Of a stretch of DNA of 64,000 nt, positions 44,700-54,874 are shown piece by piece. Source of the DNA: Branchiostoma floridae (lineage: Eukaryota; Chordata; Leptocardii; Amphioxiformes; Branchiostomatidae). Both the position numbers and the translations under genes were made by a program. Under the pieces are notes generated by a model, which did not search any database, was not told where the DNA came from, and was given only the letters and a program-made list of their open reading frames with translations. Within the stretch, counting starts at the first letter, position 1, and each line of letters begins with the position of its first letter. The stretch is from NCBI RefSeq assembly GCF_000003815.2, contig NC_049984.1, positions 26,829,863 through 26,893,862 of the forward strand. The letters are read 5' to 3'.

Positions 44700-45259
44700 C
44701 AGTCCATATGATCATAAGTTTGCACATTGCACGCGCTTCAATAACCTCTTAATATATTTGTAATTTGAATAATCATATATGAAGAAGAAAGCAAATCTCA
44801 AATGAAGGTCATCAAAAATAGTTTTAAAGAACTCAAGTTCTGGAAGTGTGGCGGCGTTACATTTGTTGAGGGTGTTTGAAATGCGGCTGAAGAATTGATC
44901 GATGTCTTCATAGATTCCATATTTGATGTTTAAGCCATTCACTTTAGGAATGTGGCATGTGGTAGTCTTGAAGCAGTCAGACGAAGAGCAGAGAGCCGAG
45001 AGAGCGTTGAGCCGAGAACACGCTTCTTCTAGTCTGAGTTGTTTGCATCTAATTTAGGAGGACGCCAAAGAGAATGTCTGAGATTGGTCGATAGTTTGGA
45101 TTGGAGGCGGTGACACGCTGACTCATTTACATGTGTGACGTCATGCAAGGAGGAAACTTTATGTAACATCAAGGGGGAGTTCCGTTAAAGACCGGAGAGC
45201 TCCACCCAGGGGCGATTCACTAACTAACAGGTAAGGGGCTAAAAGTAATCCTTGCTACA
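44700..45259 (-). mobile_element. 3' LTR (edge at 45259) of a Gypsy-type element
   Basis: On the minus strand a G-rich tract (GGGGGGATGA, 45269-45260) is followed directly by TGTAGCAAGGATTAC, the expected PPT|TG start of a 3' LTR. The distal end could lie anywhere below about 44700 and was not located. No second copy of this sequence is present in the window, so the 5' LTR is lost or too diverged to see. Confidence 0.5.
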
Positions 45260-45269
45260 TCATCCCCCC
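45260..45269 (-). promoter_or_regulatory. Polypurine tract
   Basis: GGGGGGATGA on the minus strand, ending exactly where the TGTAGC LTR edge begins; plus-strand primer site for reverse transcription. Confidence 0.5.
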
Positions 45270-46060
45270 GTTACGGCTAATGATGCGTCCCTGCATCATA
45301 CTACGTAACACCATAAAAACAATGTCGCTACCCTTAGGACAACGAACAAGGAATGTTGCTAAGTATAAAATCTGTAAGTACAATTAGTGAAAAAGATAAG
45401 AAGTGTAGTATAAAAATACAAGTATGAAAACGTAACTGTTGTACAAAGCATTGAGGTAGTGCGATAAAGAGAATAGGAAGTATGATGGGCGGTCCCCACT
45501 ATACGTACTATTGACAGGCATCAATTAACAGAAATCAGTACAGGTAACGACAGAAGTACATCATTTGCGATCATCAGCGGAAACAGAACATAGGCAGGTA
45601 GTGGAAAAAAATAAATTAGTGGGCGGTACCCACAGGTGTTACAAAAGGCAATTAATGAGGTTACGAAAAGTAAGGAAAACAACTTAACTAGAACATTTGG
45701 GATCTCATTAAGTAAACAGTGAACAAAAAGTACACCGGTAGCTAGTTGTCTACGTTGGAACAGAAAACAGACTACGGAACGTCTCCATAGTGGAGACCAA
45801 GGTAAAAGCCAGGAGGCAATTGACCTTGACCTACATATTTACAATGTGTGTTGGCAGGTGTTGAAAAACCACAAATATGTTGCAAAAACGTTTACCGAAA
45901 CCATCGTGTCGGTTGATAAAAGTAGGAGAAGTTTTGGTGGCTTTTTAACGCATTTCACTGTGTCCAAAGGGAAGTCGAAAAAGATATATAGTTGTTCGGA
46001 ATAAGAAAGTCGGTAAGATAAAGGAAAAGAAGGAAAAATTTGGAGTGTCGTTAACCACTT
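45270..46060. other. Non-coding interior of the Gypsy-type element
   Basis: The 0.8 kb between the protease and the polypurine tract is A-rich on the plus strand and has no RT, RNase H or integrase motif. The element is therefore non-autonomous or internally deleted. Confidence 0.45.
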
Positions 46061-46065
46061 TTTCT

Positions 46066-46356
46066 TCATAGCCAAAAGGAAAATAAGAAAATATAGTGTT
46101 CGCTTAGACATGAAACAAAAAACAGCGGTTCATACGAAACACTGTGCGAAGAGTGATGAATTTGATGAAAACATGCGTCAGACATAATAGAAACATCGGC
46201 TCCGGAGTCGATAAGAATGTCAATGGAATGATAAAAAAATTTGCCCTTAAAATGAAAGCTTCCCGATGATGTTTTGGGGGGTGATTTAGGACGGGGGGTT
46301 GCATTCGTGGAAGCTGACGGACCCCCCTGTTTTAGGTCAGCCTCTGTCCGTTTCAC
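46066..46356 (-). pseudogene. Retropepsin-like aspartic protease fragment
   Basis: The frame contains IDILIDSGADVSIMSDACF, with the Asp-Ser-Gly active-site triad of retroviral-type proteases, preceded by a Pro/Lys/Ser-rich linker (PRPKSPPKTSSGSFHFKGKF). The frame runs out in hydrophobic sequence with no flap or C-terminal motif visible. It directly follows the gag-like region on the same strand. Confidence 0.7.
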
Positions 46357-46384
46357 CCTTTGGGTGCGTTTCGCTGTGGGCAGT

Positions 46385-47305
46385 TCATGATAAAGTGGTC
46401 AGAACTGTTGCAACGGTGGCACCGGTACCATGGGGGAGGAATGCCCGAGGATGAATAGGCGGAGCCCTGTTAGTGTTAGACGCGCCATTTCTCGGTGGGA
46501 CAGGAGGCGGGCCGGTATTGAGATAAGCTTGAACACGGTTACAGATTTCATTGACCTGTTTTTCATGGTGTCTCTGTAACTTGGCCATGTCAGTCTTATG
46601 ATCCGAGAGAATGCGCGGAAGGTTAGTGTCCTGCCCGTCCGCCGTGGCGCTAGTGGGTCCCGAAAGCTGGGAGCTGTTCGGGCGTACAGAAAGGGTGGCG
46701 AATAATTCCACTTGAGTCCGCGCATCGTGGAGGTCCTTCGGAGAGAACTTTCTGACCTCAAATGCCAGATTAGCGTCGCGCAGGCCGTCTAAGAACAGCC
46801 GTTTGCCGAACGACTCGCGCGTGTGGTTAGCCGTCGCCGGGTAAGCCTTCTCTACCAAGTTTCTAACTCTCACTTCAAAACTCTGGAAACTCTCTGTCTG
46901 TCCCTGCCTTAAGGAGTTTATTTCAGCTTCATAATATTCAGGTGAAGTGGGGCTTTGGCGTCGTAGAGTCGTAGAAATACGTCGGTGTGGCAGCAGATGA
47001 AGTGGGCGGAGGTGCAGGGGAATATGTCAGTGAGGAGACGGGGGAGGGGGTGGAGATTCAGAGGAATATGTGAGGGAGGAGACAGGGGAAAGGGGTGAAG
47101 ATGTAGAAGGGAATGTAGGAGTAGCGGCGGGAGAGACCAACGCCGGATCAAAGGGGAAGAGAGATGGATAAAACGAAAAATCAAGTAGGGAATCAGGCGG
47201 AGAAAGAGAGGGCATGGACGAATCGTGTTCCGAGTCGGAGGACGTCATTGCGATGAAACCGAAAAGCAAAACAGAAGCCAAAAACAAAAGAACCAGAAAA
47301 CGCAA
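46385..47305 (-). pseudogene. Gag-like protein of the same Gypsy-type element
   Basis: The lower frame (46873-46385) reads RVRNLVEKAYPATANHTRES, KRLFLDGLRDANLAFEVRKF and a Pro-rich end, and extends upstream in frame to about 46980 (LRQGQTESFQSFEVRV). This layout fits a Gypsy gag capsid-like region. The upper part (47305-47000) starts most plausibly at MTSSDSEHDSSMPSL and is very rich in Ser and Pro; two frame changes separate it from the lower frame. No zinc knuckle is visible. The order gag, protease, then PPT and LTR on one strand supports a single element. Confidence 0.6.
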
Positions 47306-47309
47306 AACA

Positions 47310-47690
47310 AAGGCGAAATGCAGCGTTTAAACGGAACGGCTCACCTATGAATAAAACGCAAGAGAGCGGGGACAGCGTATCGAGCGAGTCTCAGGATGCG
47401 ATGTGCCCGGTGGGGTAGAGTCACACGGTTGTAGTTGTATGTTGGAAGACAACAGCCATGGTCGGAAGTGTCATGGGATTGGCCAGCGCGACACGTGGGA
47501 GGATGGGCAGGACCGCCGGTCGCGCGAAATCTGCCCGTGACGCGACCACAATGCCGCGGCAGATACAGCCTTTATCTGCCAAAGAATCGTTTTAAAGACG
47601 TACGTCGGCCAAGCTCCAGCCATCTTCTCTTTTTGTGATTGACGAAGAAAACCCAGAAAACAAGCCAGTAAGTATAAGTAGTCCTAACAA
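47310..47690. other. Possible 5' leader of the Gypsy-type element
   Basis: GC-richer than the surroundings, with no open frame of note. I could not identify a 5' LTR or a convincing primer-binding site. Confidence 0.3.
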
Positions 47691-47699
47691 GTAGTGTCC

Positions 47700-48480
47700 T
47701 CAAGAGATGTTTTTGTCATGTGGCTGACACACTTGGCAGTTGAGACACGCTTTGTGCACAAAGGACAGATATACTGCCCGCGGGTCTTTTTTCTGTAGTC
47801 CTGCACACCCCATGTGCACCCACTGGTGGCAATTGTCACACTGTATCCATGAAGACTCACACAGCTCAGCACAGGTACAGTCTTTCATCAAGGCACCCTT
47901 TGTACTGTTCCCATCACTGTTCTGGATGAACTGCTCTGTCATCTTGGAGAGGAAAGCAGGAACCTGCTCTTGCCCCATCTGGTTCTCATGCTGGGTTCTT
48001 CCAGGCCACATTTGGGGACTCCAGGTTCTTTGAGTTGCTGACCTTGCTGTCTTTCTGGACAGGTGCACTTTGTCTGCAAGGGATTTTGTGGGCATGCCTG
48101 TCTCTTCCTCCATCACCTCAGATATTCCCGTTACAAAATGTCCGTTGCTATCGTGCACAAGGTTCTTCTTCTTTTGTGCACAAGGTTCTTCTTCTTTTGT
48201 GCACAAGGTGAGACACAATGATGTGATTCTTGAGAAGTTGCTTCCCTTTTTGACGTCCGACCTCTGCCTCTTCCCCTATCACAGCGTGCTTTGCAATATT
48301 GGCTGAGCACTTGTGACACCTTTTGAACGTTGTGCATAGTTAATTCCTCAGGTAGACTCCAAGAATCTTCTTCATATTCGTTTCGTTCTCGGCAAATGTC
48401 CAGAAGCTGTGGGATGAGGGCTGTCCAGGTTTGTGCCCTCGCCCCGAACCCAGTGGACTCTGGTACCTTGCATCAGCTTC
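47700..48480 (-). CDS. PHD-finger protein, C-terminal exon(s), frame-broken
   Basis: The minus-strand frame 48218-47700 ends in a PHD-type zinc finger: DCTCAELCESSWIQCDNC, HQWVHMGCAGL, then HKACLNCQVC, giving the C4-H-C3 order expected for a PHD. Upstream, a second frame (48454-48131) reads TWTALIPQLLDICRERNEYE, EELTMHNVQKVSQVLSQYC and RGRGRGRTSKREATS. A 23-bp tandem duplication at 48153-48210 switches between these two frames; with a single unit they would be one frame. The PHD suggests a chromatin-reading role or, in an element, a targeting module. Peptides from the upstream exons recur at 13.7 and 43.9 kb, so the family is multi-copy and may be a transposon gene. Confidence 0.6.
48153..48210. 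repeat. 23-bp tandem repeat inside the PHD gene
   Basis: GGTTCTTCTTCTTTTGTGCACAA-type unit, about two and a half copies (a first TGCACAAGGTTCTTCTTC at 48153, then at 48176, with a third partial copy). The 23-base period shifts the frame by two for each extra copy. Confidence 0.95.
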
Positions 48481-48489
48481 TCCCTTGAT

Positions 48490-49325
48490 GGGACAGTCTG
48501 CCCATTTCCGGGATATTACGATGTCTCGTGTCTTTGGGGCAGATAATATGGCAAATATGATGTTGGACTATTTTCCTGGCATCAGATTTGTTCTGTTTTC
48601 ATTGACTCGATTGTTCGGCGAGTCCACCATACTAACAAAGGAAGGCCTTGTCCGTTTGGCTGTCTTTTACTAGCTAATATTCGATACCATGCAGATACTC
48701 TGCTTCCAGGCCAAGTGGCATGGCTTGTACACGGGGTCGTTCAAGGCGAACGACACATATCTGCACTTTGAATGGTTGCCACTGAAACAGTCGAAGGTGT
48801 TAATCTTCGCCTCGGTGACTGCATTGACGAACTTGTTGATGGGATGATGCGCCCTTCACACTGCAAACTTTGTCTGGCATCGTTGCGACAAAGCGTAGCG
48901 TGGCTGACGATTTGGCAAAGCGTGTTTTCTTCGCCTGGGTGACACCCTTCTTACATTCAGAAGGAAATGACTTCGCGCTGATCTGAAAGGCATTATGAAA
49001 AGCCACAGTGGAAAATATCGGATGGATCACGAATGATGCATGTCTTTTGTCTTCATACTAGCTGACTTTTGACGTCTACGTATGACTGACCTCCACGTAT
49101 TGACTTGAAGGGCCTTGATTTCTTCGGCGAACTGTTTGGTCCCTGTTATGACTTACCTAGTATCCTTCGCCTTAAACACACAGCATACTATCGTGTTGAG
49201 TTTGGAGTTGGGACACATCGTATTTAGCGGCTGAAACGCCATCTTGAAGCTGCCAGCTCCATGGTCACCAAGTATCGTTATCCACACTTCTGTCAGGAAT
49301 GCCATCATTGTGCCGTGTCAGTTTC
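48490..49325 (-). CDS. Upstream exons of the PHD-finger gene
   Basis: Three protein-like pieces precede the PHD region. The topmost (49315-about 49158) reads FLTEVWITILGDHGAGSFKM and PNSKLNTIVCCVFKAKDT and ends at a consensus donor, ACTAG|GTAAGT. The second (about 48850-48670) reads INKFVNAVTEAKINTFDCFS, GNHSKCRYVSFALNDPVYKP and CHLAWKQSI. The third (about 48610-48500) reads KQNKSDARKIVQHHICHII and then RNIPEMGRLSHQ. The order and strand agree with one spliced gene of at least four exons ending in the PHD finger. Asp-His-Gly (GDHG) and the SGNHSKC segment may be catalytic or metal-binding, but this is inference; no established family name comes to mind. Confidence 0.45.
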
Positions 49326-49329
49326 CTGG

Positions 49330-51980
49330 TAGATGAATTTAGTTGTTTCAACTTAACACTCAAAAGTTGTTTCCATAGGAAAATTACTGAACCAATAGAT
49401 AGAATATCATTAGTTAACATAATTGTAAAAGTTGCAAAAAACTATGATTGTATAGCAAGAGTTATGTACCCTGAGTTCGACCTGAGTTAAGACCTTGTTA
49501 GTTTGTCAAAGATGCCATCTTGTAAGGCCATCTTGTGAGGCAAAAGTTTCTTGACCGATTACTAACATTTGATAATTCTTGAACAGCACTTATCAGGACA
49601 TTAACAGTTATGTTTGTGTCCATGTGGAACTTGGGCGTCCACGCATAGATGGACGACTTGTTCAGATATTACCCTCTGATGGATGTGGGCATGTGCTGTT
49701 GGGCAATGTTCGGTTGGAGTTGGCCATGGCATTTCACAAAGTTGGAAATGAAAGCCTCTGCCTTTAGGGTCTTTACTGTTGGCTTCTTTTGGCCTCTGTT
49801 GCCGTGCTGCCGTGCCGGACTACACGTCTGAAGTTTTTGCTGCTTGGCCTTGTAGTATTTCCGGATTGATATGAACTGTAGTTTGCGCTAACACCATGCA
49901 CACATCTGCAGGAATGAAATAATGACAGCATGTGTATCCAACTCGGCCAAGTACCTTTTGTTGACTTCCCACATTCTAAGGCTTCAGAGTCCATATGTTA
50001 GTAGTTGTATAGAGATATCATTGTCAACGTCTTTAGTTTTCACTGTAGATATACCAGACTGATGCATCATCCTGTCTCATTGCTATCACACTTTCCTTCT
50101 GACAAAGTTTTCAGCCATAAAGGGAGTTTCATTTGCGGTTTGTACAGGCATTTTCTAAACATATGTGACTTGATACAGGTCTTTGCCTGACCAAGATTTC
50201 CGTGTTAGACAGTTTTATACGGTTTAAAGGTCGTTTTCCTACTTTTGTGTAAGATATATAGACACAGTTGTCCTTCTGAGAAAGTTTTTGGTCATAAGAG
50301 TTGTATACGGTTTGGACATGCCTTTCTACAAGTGGTGTAAATAAAGGGAATAAAAAACACTGCGCAGAACAAAAGGTAGTTTTGACAGTTTTTATTTGAT
50401 ATCAAAAGGCGGCTTGTTGTGTTGTTCTGCGCCTAGCTTCAGTCCACTCAGCTGCCGTAAGGTTGCCCAGAGTTACTCCCAGCAAAGACTTCATTTCAAT
50501 ATGATAATAGGCTACTTAAATATTGTAATGAATCAAGTGCTGCCTAGGCCCTTAGGAACAGGTCGCGTACTGTTCCCTGCCCGGCTACACTCCTCTGGCC
50601 GGCTTACTCCTCTATTTGTTCCATTTCTACGGTTTTCCAGCGACCCGGAGTCTGGTAGAGACTAGGGCTGAGCAGAGTTTGAGTATGAGTTTGATAGGAT
50701 TTTAGTTCAAATTAGTTTGTACCCAAAAGCCGTTGTTGCTAAATCTTGTACATTTGCACTAGCCCCGCCTGCAGTGTGCACTGGCTTGGGTTCTTTAATT
50801 TTCTTTTTGTTTAGAGCAATGTCCTTGTTTGGAGGTAGCAAGGAGGCATTATCTCCTAGGAAATTGTTACTTCCAGCGTAATTTTTTCTGAAATGCTAAT
50901 CTAAGAAAATCACCAAAATATTGGCTGTATTAACCTTCCATTTTATGATCATTGTGTCTGTGTGTTTCTGTCAGTAAAACGTTTTCAGTCAAGATCTCAA
51001 CTTACAGGTACAGCTTACCTTGTAGTATAAACAACTTAGACACACTGCATGACAAAAGACTACAAAACAAAATATTTGTAATCCTTAGACCTTTTGTTTT
51101 GCAGCGAGTTCCAATTACAGATAATAACATCTCATAGGGGTGCGAAAGACATTATTCATTAGCCCGTTGACTTGATTGACAGCTAAATTTTCCCTAGAAG
51201 GTAAATATTGACAATCTAAACTTTAGAACGTTTTGAGGAGCATTAGCAATGTCTAAGGAAGGCTAGATTTGAAATAGAATGATTTGTAATGTCCTGTGCT
51301 ATAAGAAACTGTGTTACACATTATACTTATATTTAGCTTTCTTCTGCTATAAGGCAAAAAAGACAGAGACACCCCAAAATTATATCACTGAGAGAGACCA
51401 AACACGTATTTTTAATAAAACAGGAATAATATTTTTTCATGTAGCCAAACAGTTCCAAAACAGGGGCAGATCAAAGTATGCACCCTCCAAAAATTGTATG
51501 TTTCTGATGTTGGGAATAGGTCCTCGATTTGCCTTTTTTGTGAAAAAATTATACATTATATTAGATATGAAAATATAAAAATGTATAAAAACTTCCAACA
51601 CAAAATTATCATTTTTACATTTATAAAGCTTTACTTTACCTCTCTGCCAAGTTTGGACCGGTTTGTACCATCTATGGCTGAGTTATGGTAGTTTTCAGAC
51701 AAGGTCTGGAAAATCGCTGCACAGATCCTCTGGGCAACCTTACGGTAGCAGAGCAGGTCCTGCCCCTGTGTAAATAAACAAAAAATACATGTAAGACTAA
51801 ATTCTTGTCAGGATAAACCAACAAATTGATTGCAGTGTCAACATCATTTATTATTTGAAAGTTATTTCCTACAATTGTCTGTAAAAGTTATAGTTACCTG
51901 GTAGACATAAACACGGACAGCCGTCCCTATGGTGTACTCCTAGCTGACCTCGAGCCTAAGCTCGGTTGTAGGTTACCTGA
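49330..51980. other. No supported gene
   Basis: Two diverged copies of a block with TCCTTCTGASAAAGTTTT and GGTTTG occur at about 50093-50155 and 50270-50325. The remainder (50.9-51.9 kb) is AT-rich without coding motifs. Confidence 0.4.
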
Positions 51981-51990
51981 TAGACATCAT

Positions 51991-52063
51991 ACTTCTACAA
52001 GTACTACCACAACACGTCATCTGTCGGTTTCACTCCTGGTTCGGGTTTGCATAAAAATAACTA
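51991..52063. repeat. Paralogous copy of the site occupied by the LTR element
   Basis: ACTTCTACAA...CACGTCATCTG followed directly by TCGGTTTCACTCCTGG and TTTGCATAAAAATAACTA. The same sequence, interrupted after CATCTG by the LTR element, is found at 52864-52899 and 54831-54872. It therefore acts as a related unoccupied site. Confidence 0.75.
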
Positions 52064-52139
52064 GTACTGTCTGTATGGCAATGGAATACAATAATATGAG
52101 GTCTACTGCAACAAGTACTTCCCTGAGCACTTAACATAG

Positions 52140-52588
52140 TTAAACATAGTAATTGAATGTCTGGTATTGTCTCATATTGACTACTGTAGCCCAGTGTGGT
52201 CTTGCACAACAAAGAGGAACTTAAATCTTCTACAGAGAGTACAGAATAAGGCTAATCGTCTCCTCCAGATAAGACCAAAATGGAAATCTGTGAACACTAG
52301 ATTGTTATTGAACACTATGACTACTTTCAGGAGAATTGTGTTGACCAATGAACCTGTCTGTGTCAGCAGTAAACTGTCTTTTGTTAAGAAACATCACAAT
52401 TACAGCACTCGTTTTGCTTCAGGTAGAACTTTCAAGTTGGACAAACCTAGAACAAACTCCTTAAAAAGAACTGTCAGGTAGAGAGCAACATCAATGTGGA
52501 ATCGGCTACCTATAGCACTACAGTCCGCCCTATCTTCAAGGTCCTTCAAAACTGGTCTCTGTGACCTGGTCTCCTGTATGGAAAAATG
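52140..52588 (+). pseudogene. LINE (CR1/Jockey-like) reverse transcriptase C-terminal end
   Basis: The plus-strand frame reads VIECLVLSHIDYCSPVWSC, LLQRVQNKANRLLQI, HNYSTRFASGRTFKL and PRTNSLKRT. After a TAG at 52480-52482 it continues SMWNRLPIALQSALSSRSFK to a TGA near 52586. H-I-D-Y-C-S-P-V-W, LQ..QN+A.R and S.WN.LP are the hallmark order of the C-terminal region after the RT of CR1/Jockey-type LINEs. The element is 5'-truncated at about 52.13 kb, normal for LINEs, and one nonsense codon interrupts what remains. Confidence 0.8.
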
Positions 52589-52703
52589 ATCTTGGCTGTT
52601 CCATGACTTGCGTATTGTGTATATATCATGACTGTTTTTAACTATGTTTGTAAATATTGTCCACTGTATGTGTTATCTATGTCTATGTATGAAGTCCAGG
52701 AAG

Positions 52704-52766
52704 ATTAGTGGCGTGCCCTAGGGCACGTCACTAATGGATTTTCGAATAAAGTTTCAAAGTTTCAAC
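52704..52766 (+). repeat. LINE 3' terminus: hairpin and short tandem tail
   Basis: An inverted repeat (52704-52718 against 52721-52735, one mismatch in 15) around CGTGCCCTAGGGCACG is followed by GAATAAAG and AAAGTTTC repeats up to about 52766. A 3' stem-loop plus simple tail fits the template end recognised by LINE reverse transcriptases. Confidence 0.75.
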
Positions 52767-52899
52767 AGTTGTCCGCATGATGTTGCAAGAACAACCGGAA
52801 CAAAGTGCTTTTCCTAAGCACAGAACAGAAACCTGCTACGTATTTCCTACATGTCAACTAGACACTTCTACTACAAGTTCTACCACAACATGTCATCTG

Positions 52900-52903
52900 C
52901 ATG
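52900..52903. repeat. Target-site duplication CATG (left)
   Basis: CATG immediately before the left LTR. An identical CATG follows the right LTR at 54828-54831. Confidence 0.85.
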
Positions 52904-53091
52904 TGTTACCCGCCCGACCCCGATGGCCGGGCGCTAAGCGGGCACTACAGACGACGTCAGGGCCAAAACTGTGGGAGACCAGACTTTAATGTCAAACCAG
53001 ATATATCCACTTTACAGAACTGCCCCCCACGCATGCGTGTACACTGGGATAATCCATTACTTGAGCTAGTGGGGGGTTTCACCATGCTACA
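52904..53091 (-). repeat. 3' LTR of the non-autonomous element
   Basis: 188 bp, left copy on the plus map. On the minus strand it begins TGTAGCATGGTGAAACCCCC and ends GGGTAACA. Confidence 0.92.
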
Positions 53092-53107
53092 CACTCCCCC
53101 TCTCACT
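53092..53107 (-). promoter_or_regulatory. Polypurine tract
   Basis: On the minus strand AGTGAGAGGGGGAGTG directly abuts the TGTAGC start of the 3' LTR. Confidence 0.8.
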
Positions 53108-53403
53108 AAAATGTCGTCCCGACATTGCCAATAACAGTAAAAACAGAACTACAATATGTATGTCACTTATTAACAGTTGCCTTTGCCAATATCTAATGTC
53201 TATCATAAGGATAACTCTACTTGTACAAAGCATGTCAACCTAACAGTTCTTGCACAATTGTATAACTATGGAGCTGAGTTGCAGCTTATGTCCGTCTGAC
53301 ACCTGTATCCCCGTAAATTTTCAGTGAACTTCATTCAAACTTCTCTAGATGACATCCATTTTCTGGAAGTGACTTCAAACATGGCAGTCTTGGATTTGGT
53401 TCC

Positions 53404-53700
53404 GTGACATCCTCAAACTCGGTATCTTGGACTTCTTACCGGACATCCTCAACTCTGTTGTCTTGGGTTGGTCCCACTACACCCTCAAACTTTGTATTCT
53501 TGGATTTCTTACCGGCCATCCTCAACTCTGTTGTCTTGGGTTGGTTCCACTACACCCTCAAACTTTGTATTCTTGGATTTCTTACCGGCCATCCTCAACT
53601 CTGTTGTCTTGGGTTGGTTCCACTACACCCTCAAACTTTGTGTTCTTGGATTTACATCCGGCCATCCTCAACTTTTGTTTTCTTGGACTGTCCTTAACCC
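53404..53700. repeat. 73-bp tandem repeat inside the LTR element
   Basis: About four copies. The string TCTTGGGTTG recurs at 53461, 53534 and 53607, a period of 73; outer copies are diverged. The unit also contains CACTACACCCTCAAACTTTG. The period is not a multiple of three, so overlapping open frames are artefacts. Confidence 0.93.
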
Positions 53701-53983
53701 TCAAACTAAGCATTCCTGAATTCTAATGTCTACCTGAATTCCTCAACCATATTTTATTGTAGCGCTGGATTCAGAGTCCAAAGTGCTAACCTTTCTGGGC
53801 CTCCATGCCCATTGCTTGGATCATAGCTCTGGTACCAGACTTCTTCAGCATAGACAATAACTAGACAACTCTGTATAAATGCTAATTGTTAATCTACATA
53901 CTAAACGTACCCTATGAATTCAATCTATAACTTAACAAAATGTTAAACATGCGAAAGTCCTGCTTGCTCATGCCTGATGTCGG

Positions 53984-54448
53984 CTACTTAACGGTCCCGA
54001 CCGCATCAGTTCTTCCTCTGTTTTTGCCACAGTCTCGTGTGCTTGCCAGCCTGTGCTTGTCATCTTCTTTCCATTGTGGGGACACAATTTGATTGACGTT
54101 CTTGATCTCCCCAGTGCCCTCCTGGTCTCCTCCATCACTTGAGTGGTGGATCTTGTTTACTAGGGTTACCTCAGTGGGTTGACCTCTTGGCAATGCTGGT
54201 GAGTGACGCAACTCTTCTGCCGAGCTGATCGGTAACTTGACACCAACCACACGTGCCGTTTTCCTGGTTTTCCCGCTGAAGCTGGTACAGCCTACAGGCC
54301 ACACTGACGAGTGAAAGTCTGCTACTTTCCCCTCTCTGTATGTCTTCTCACAACGATGCTATACTGACTTGGCACGGGTTACTTCCAATTTCTTCTTGTA
54401 GGTACGGTGGCCCTCCCCCTTACTCCGTCGTCTTATGGGCGCCGCCAT
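53984..54448 (-). CDS. Interior ORF of the LTR element, one nonsense codon
   Basis: ATG 54448-54446 in a good context (AAGATGGCGGCG) opens 29 codons, very basic (MAAPIRRRSKGEGHRTYKKK). A TAG at 54361-54359 stops it, and the same frame then continues open to 53984 for about 125 more codons (KTARVVGVKLPISSAEELRH). The ORF lies just after the primer-binding site, where gag normally starts, but no capsid or zinc-knuckle motif is visible. It could be a gag remnant or a captured sequence. Confidence 0.45.
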
Positions 54449-54618
54449 CTTTGTTGTGAAACCGGAGAACTAACCTCTGACCTCTCGTCCCACGTTCCGT
54501 CGTGTCACGTGACCGTTTCGGCGGGAACTTCCGTCAGACGACCTTTCTCTCTTGCCGCTTCTCTCAAACTTCACGGGCTGTTACCGCGCCATCCGCTCCG
54601 TTTTTCCTGGAACTTTTG

Positions 54619-54636
54619 ATCTCGGTAGAACCTCCA
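54619..54636 (-). promoter_or_regulatory. Primer-binding site, tRNA-Gln-like
   Basis: The plus strand reads ATCTCGGTAGAACCTCCA, three bases inside the 5' LTR. From memory, animal tRNA-Gln 3' ends read ATCTCGGTGGAACCTCCA or close variants, so 17 of 18 positions would pair. Confidence 0.75.
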
Positions 54637-54639
54637 AAT

Positions 54640-54827
54640 TGTTACCCGCCCGACCCCGAGGGCCGGGCGCTAAGCCGGCACTACAGACGACGTCAGGGCC
54701 AAAACTGTGGGAGACCAGACTTAAATGTCAAACCAGATATATCCACTTCACAGAACTGCCCCCCACGCATGCGTGTACACTGGGATAATCCATTACTTGA
54801 GCTAGTGGGGGGTTTCACGATGCTACA
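54640..54827 (-). repeat. 5' LTR of the non-autonomous element
   Basis: 188 bp, right copy on the plus map, about five differences from 52904-53091. Confidence 0.92.
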
Positions 54828-54874
54828 CATGTGTCAGTTTCACACCTGGTTGGGTTTGCATAAAAATAGCTAAA

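Larger units (their letters stand above)
52904..54827 (-). mobile_element. Complete non-autonomous LTR retrotransposon (1924 bp)
   Basis: Two 188-bp direct repeats (52904-53091 and 54640-54827) both read TGTTACC...GCTACA, differ at about five positions (roughly 97% identical) and are flanked by a 4-bp CATG duplication. A primer-binding site for a tRNA-Gln-like primer (54619-54636) and a polypurine tract (53092-53107) fix the orientation as minus. The 1.55-kb interior has no protease, RT, RNase H or integrase motif, so the element must be mobilised in trans, like TRIM or other short non-autonomous LTR elements. High LTR identity points to a fairly recent insertion. The parent family is unknown. 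Confidence 0.9.

Noticed and set aside
44700..44942. 76-codon minus-strand ORF within the LTR as a gene
   Set aside because: It lies inside the presumed LTR and has no recognisable domain.
53404..53726. Three overlapping hydrophobic plus-strand ORFs as a membrane protein
   Set aside because: They come from a 73-bp tandem repeat read in three frames, and the element is transcribed from the other strand.
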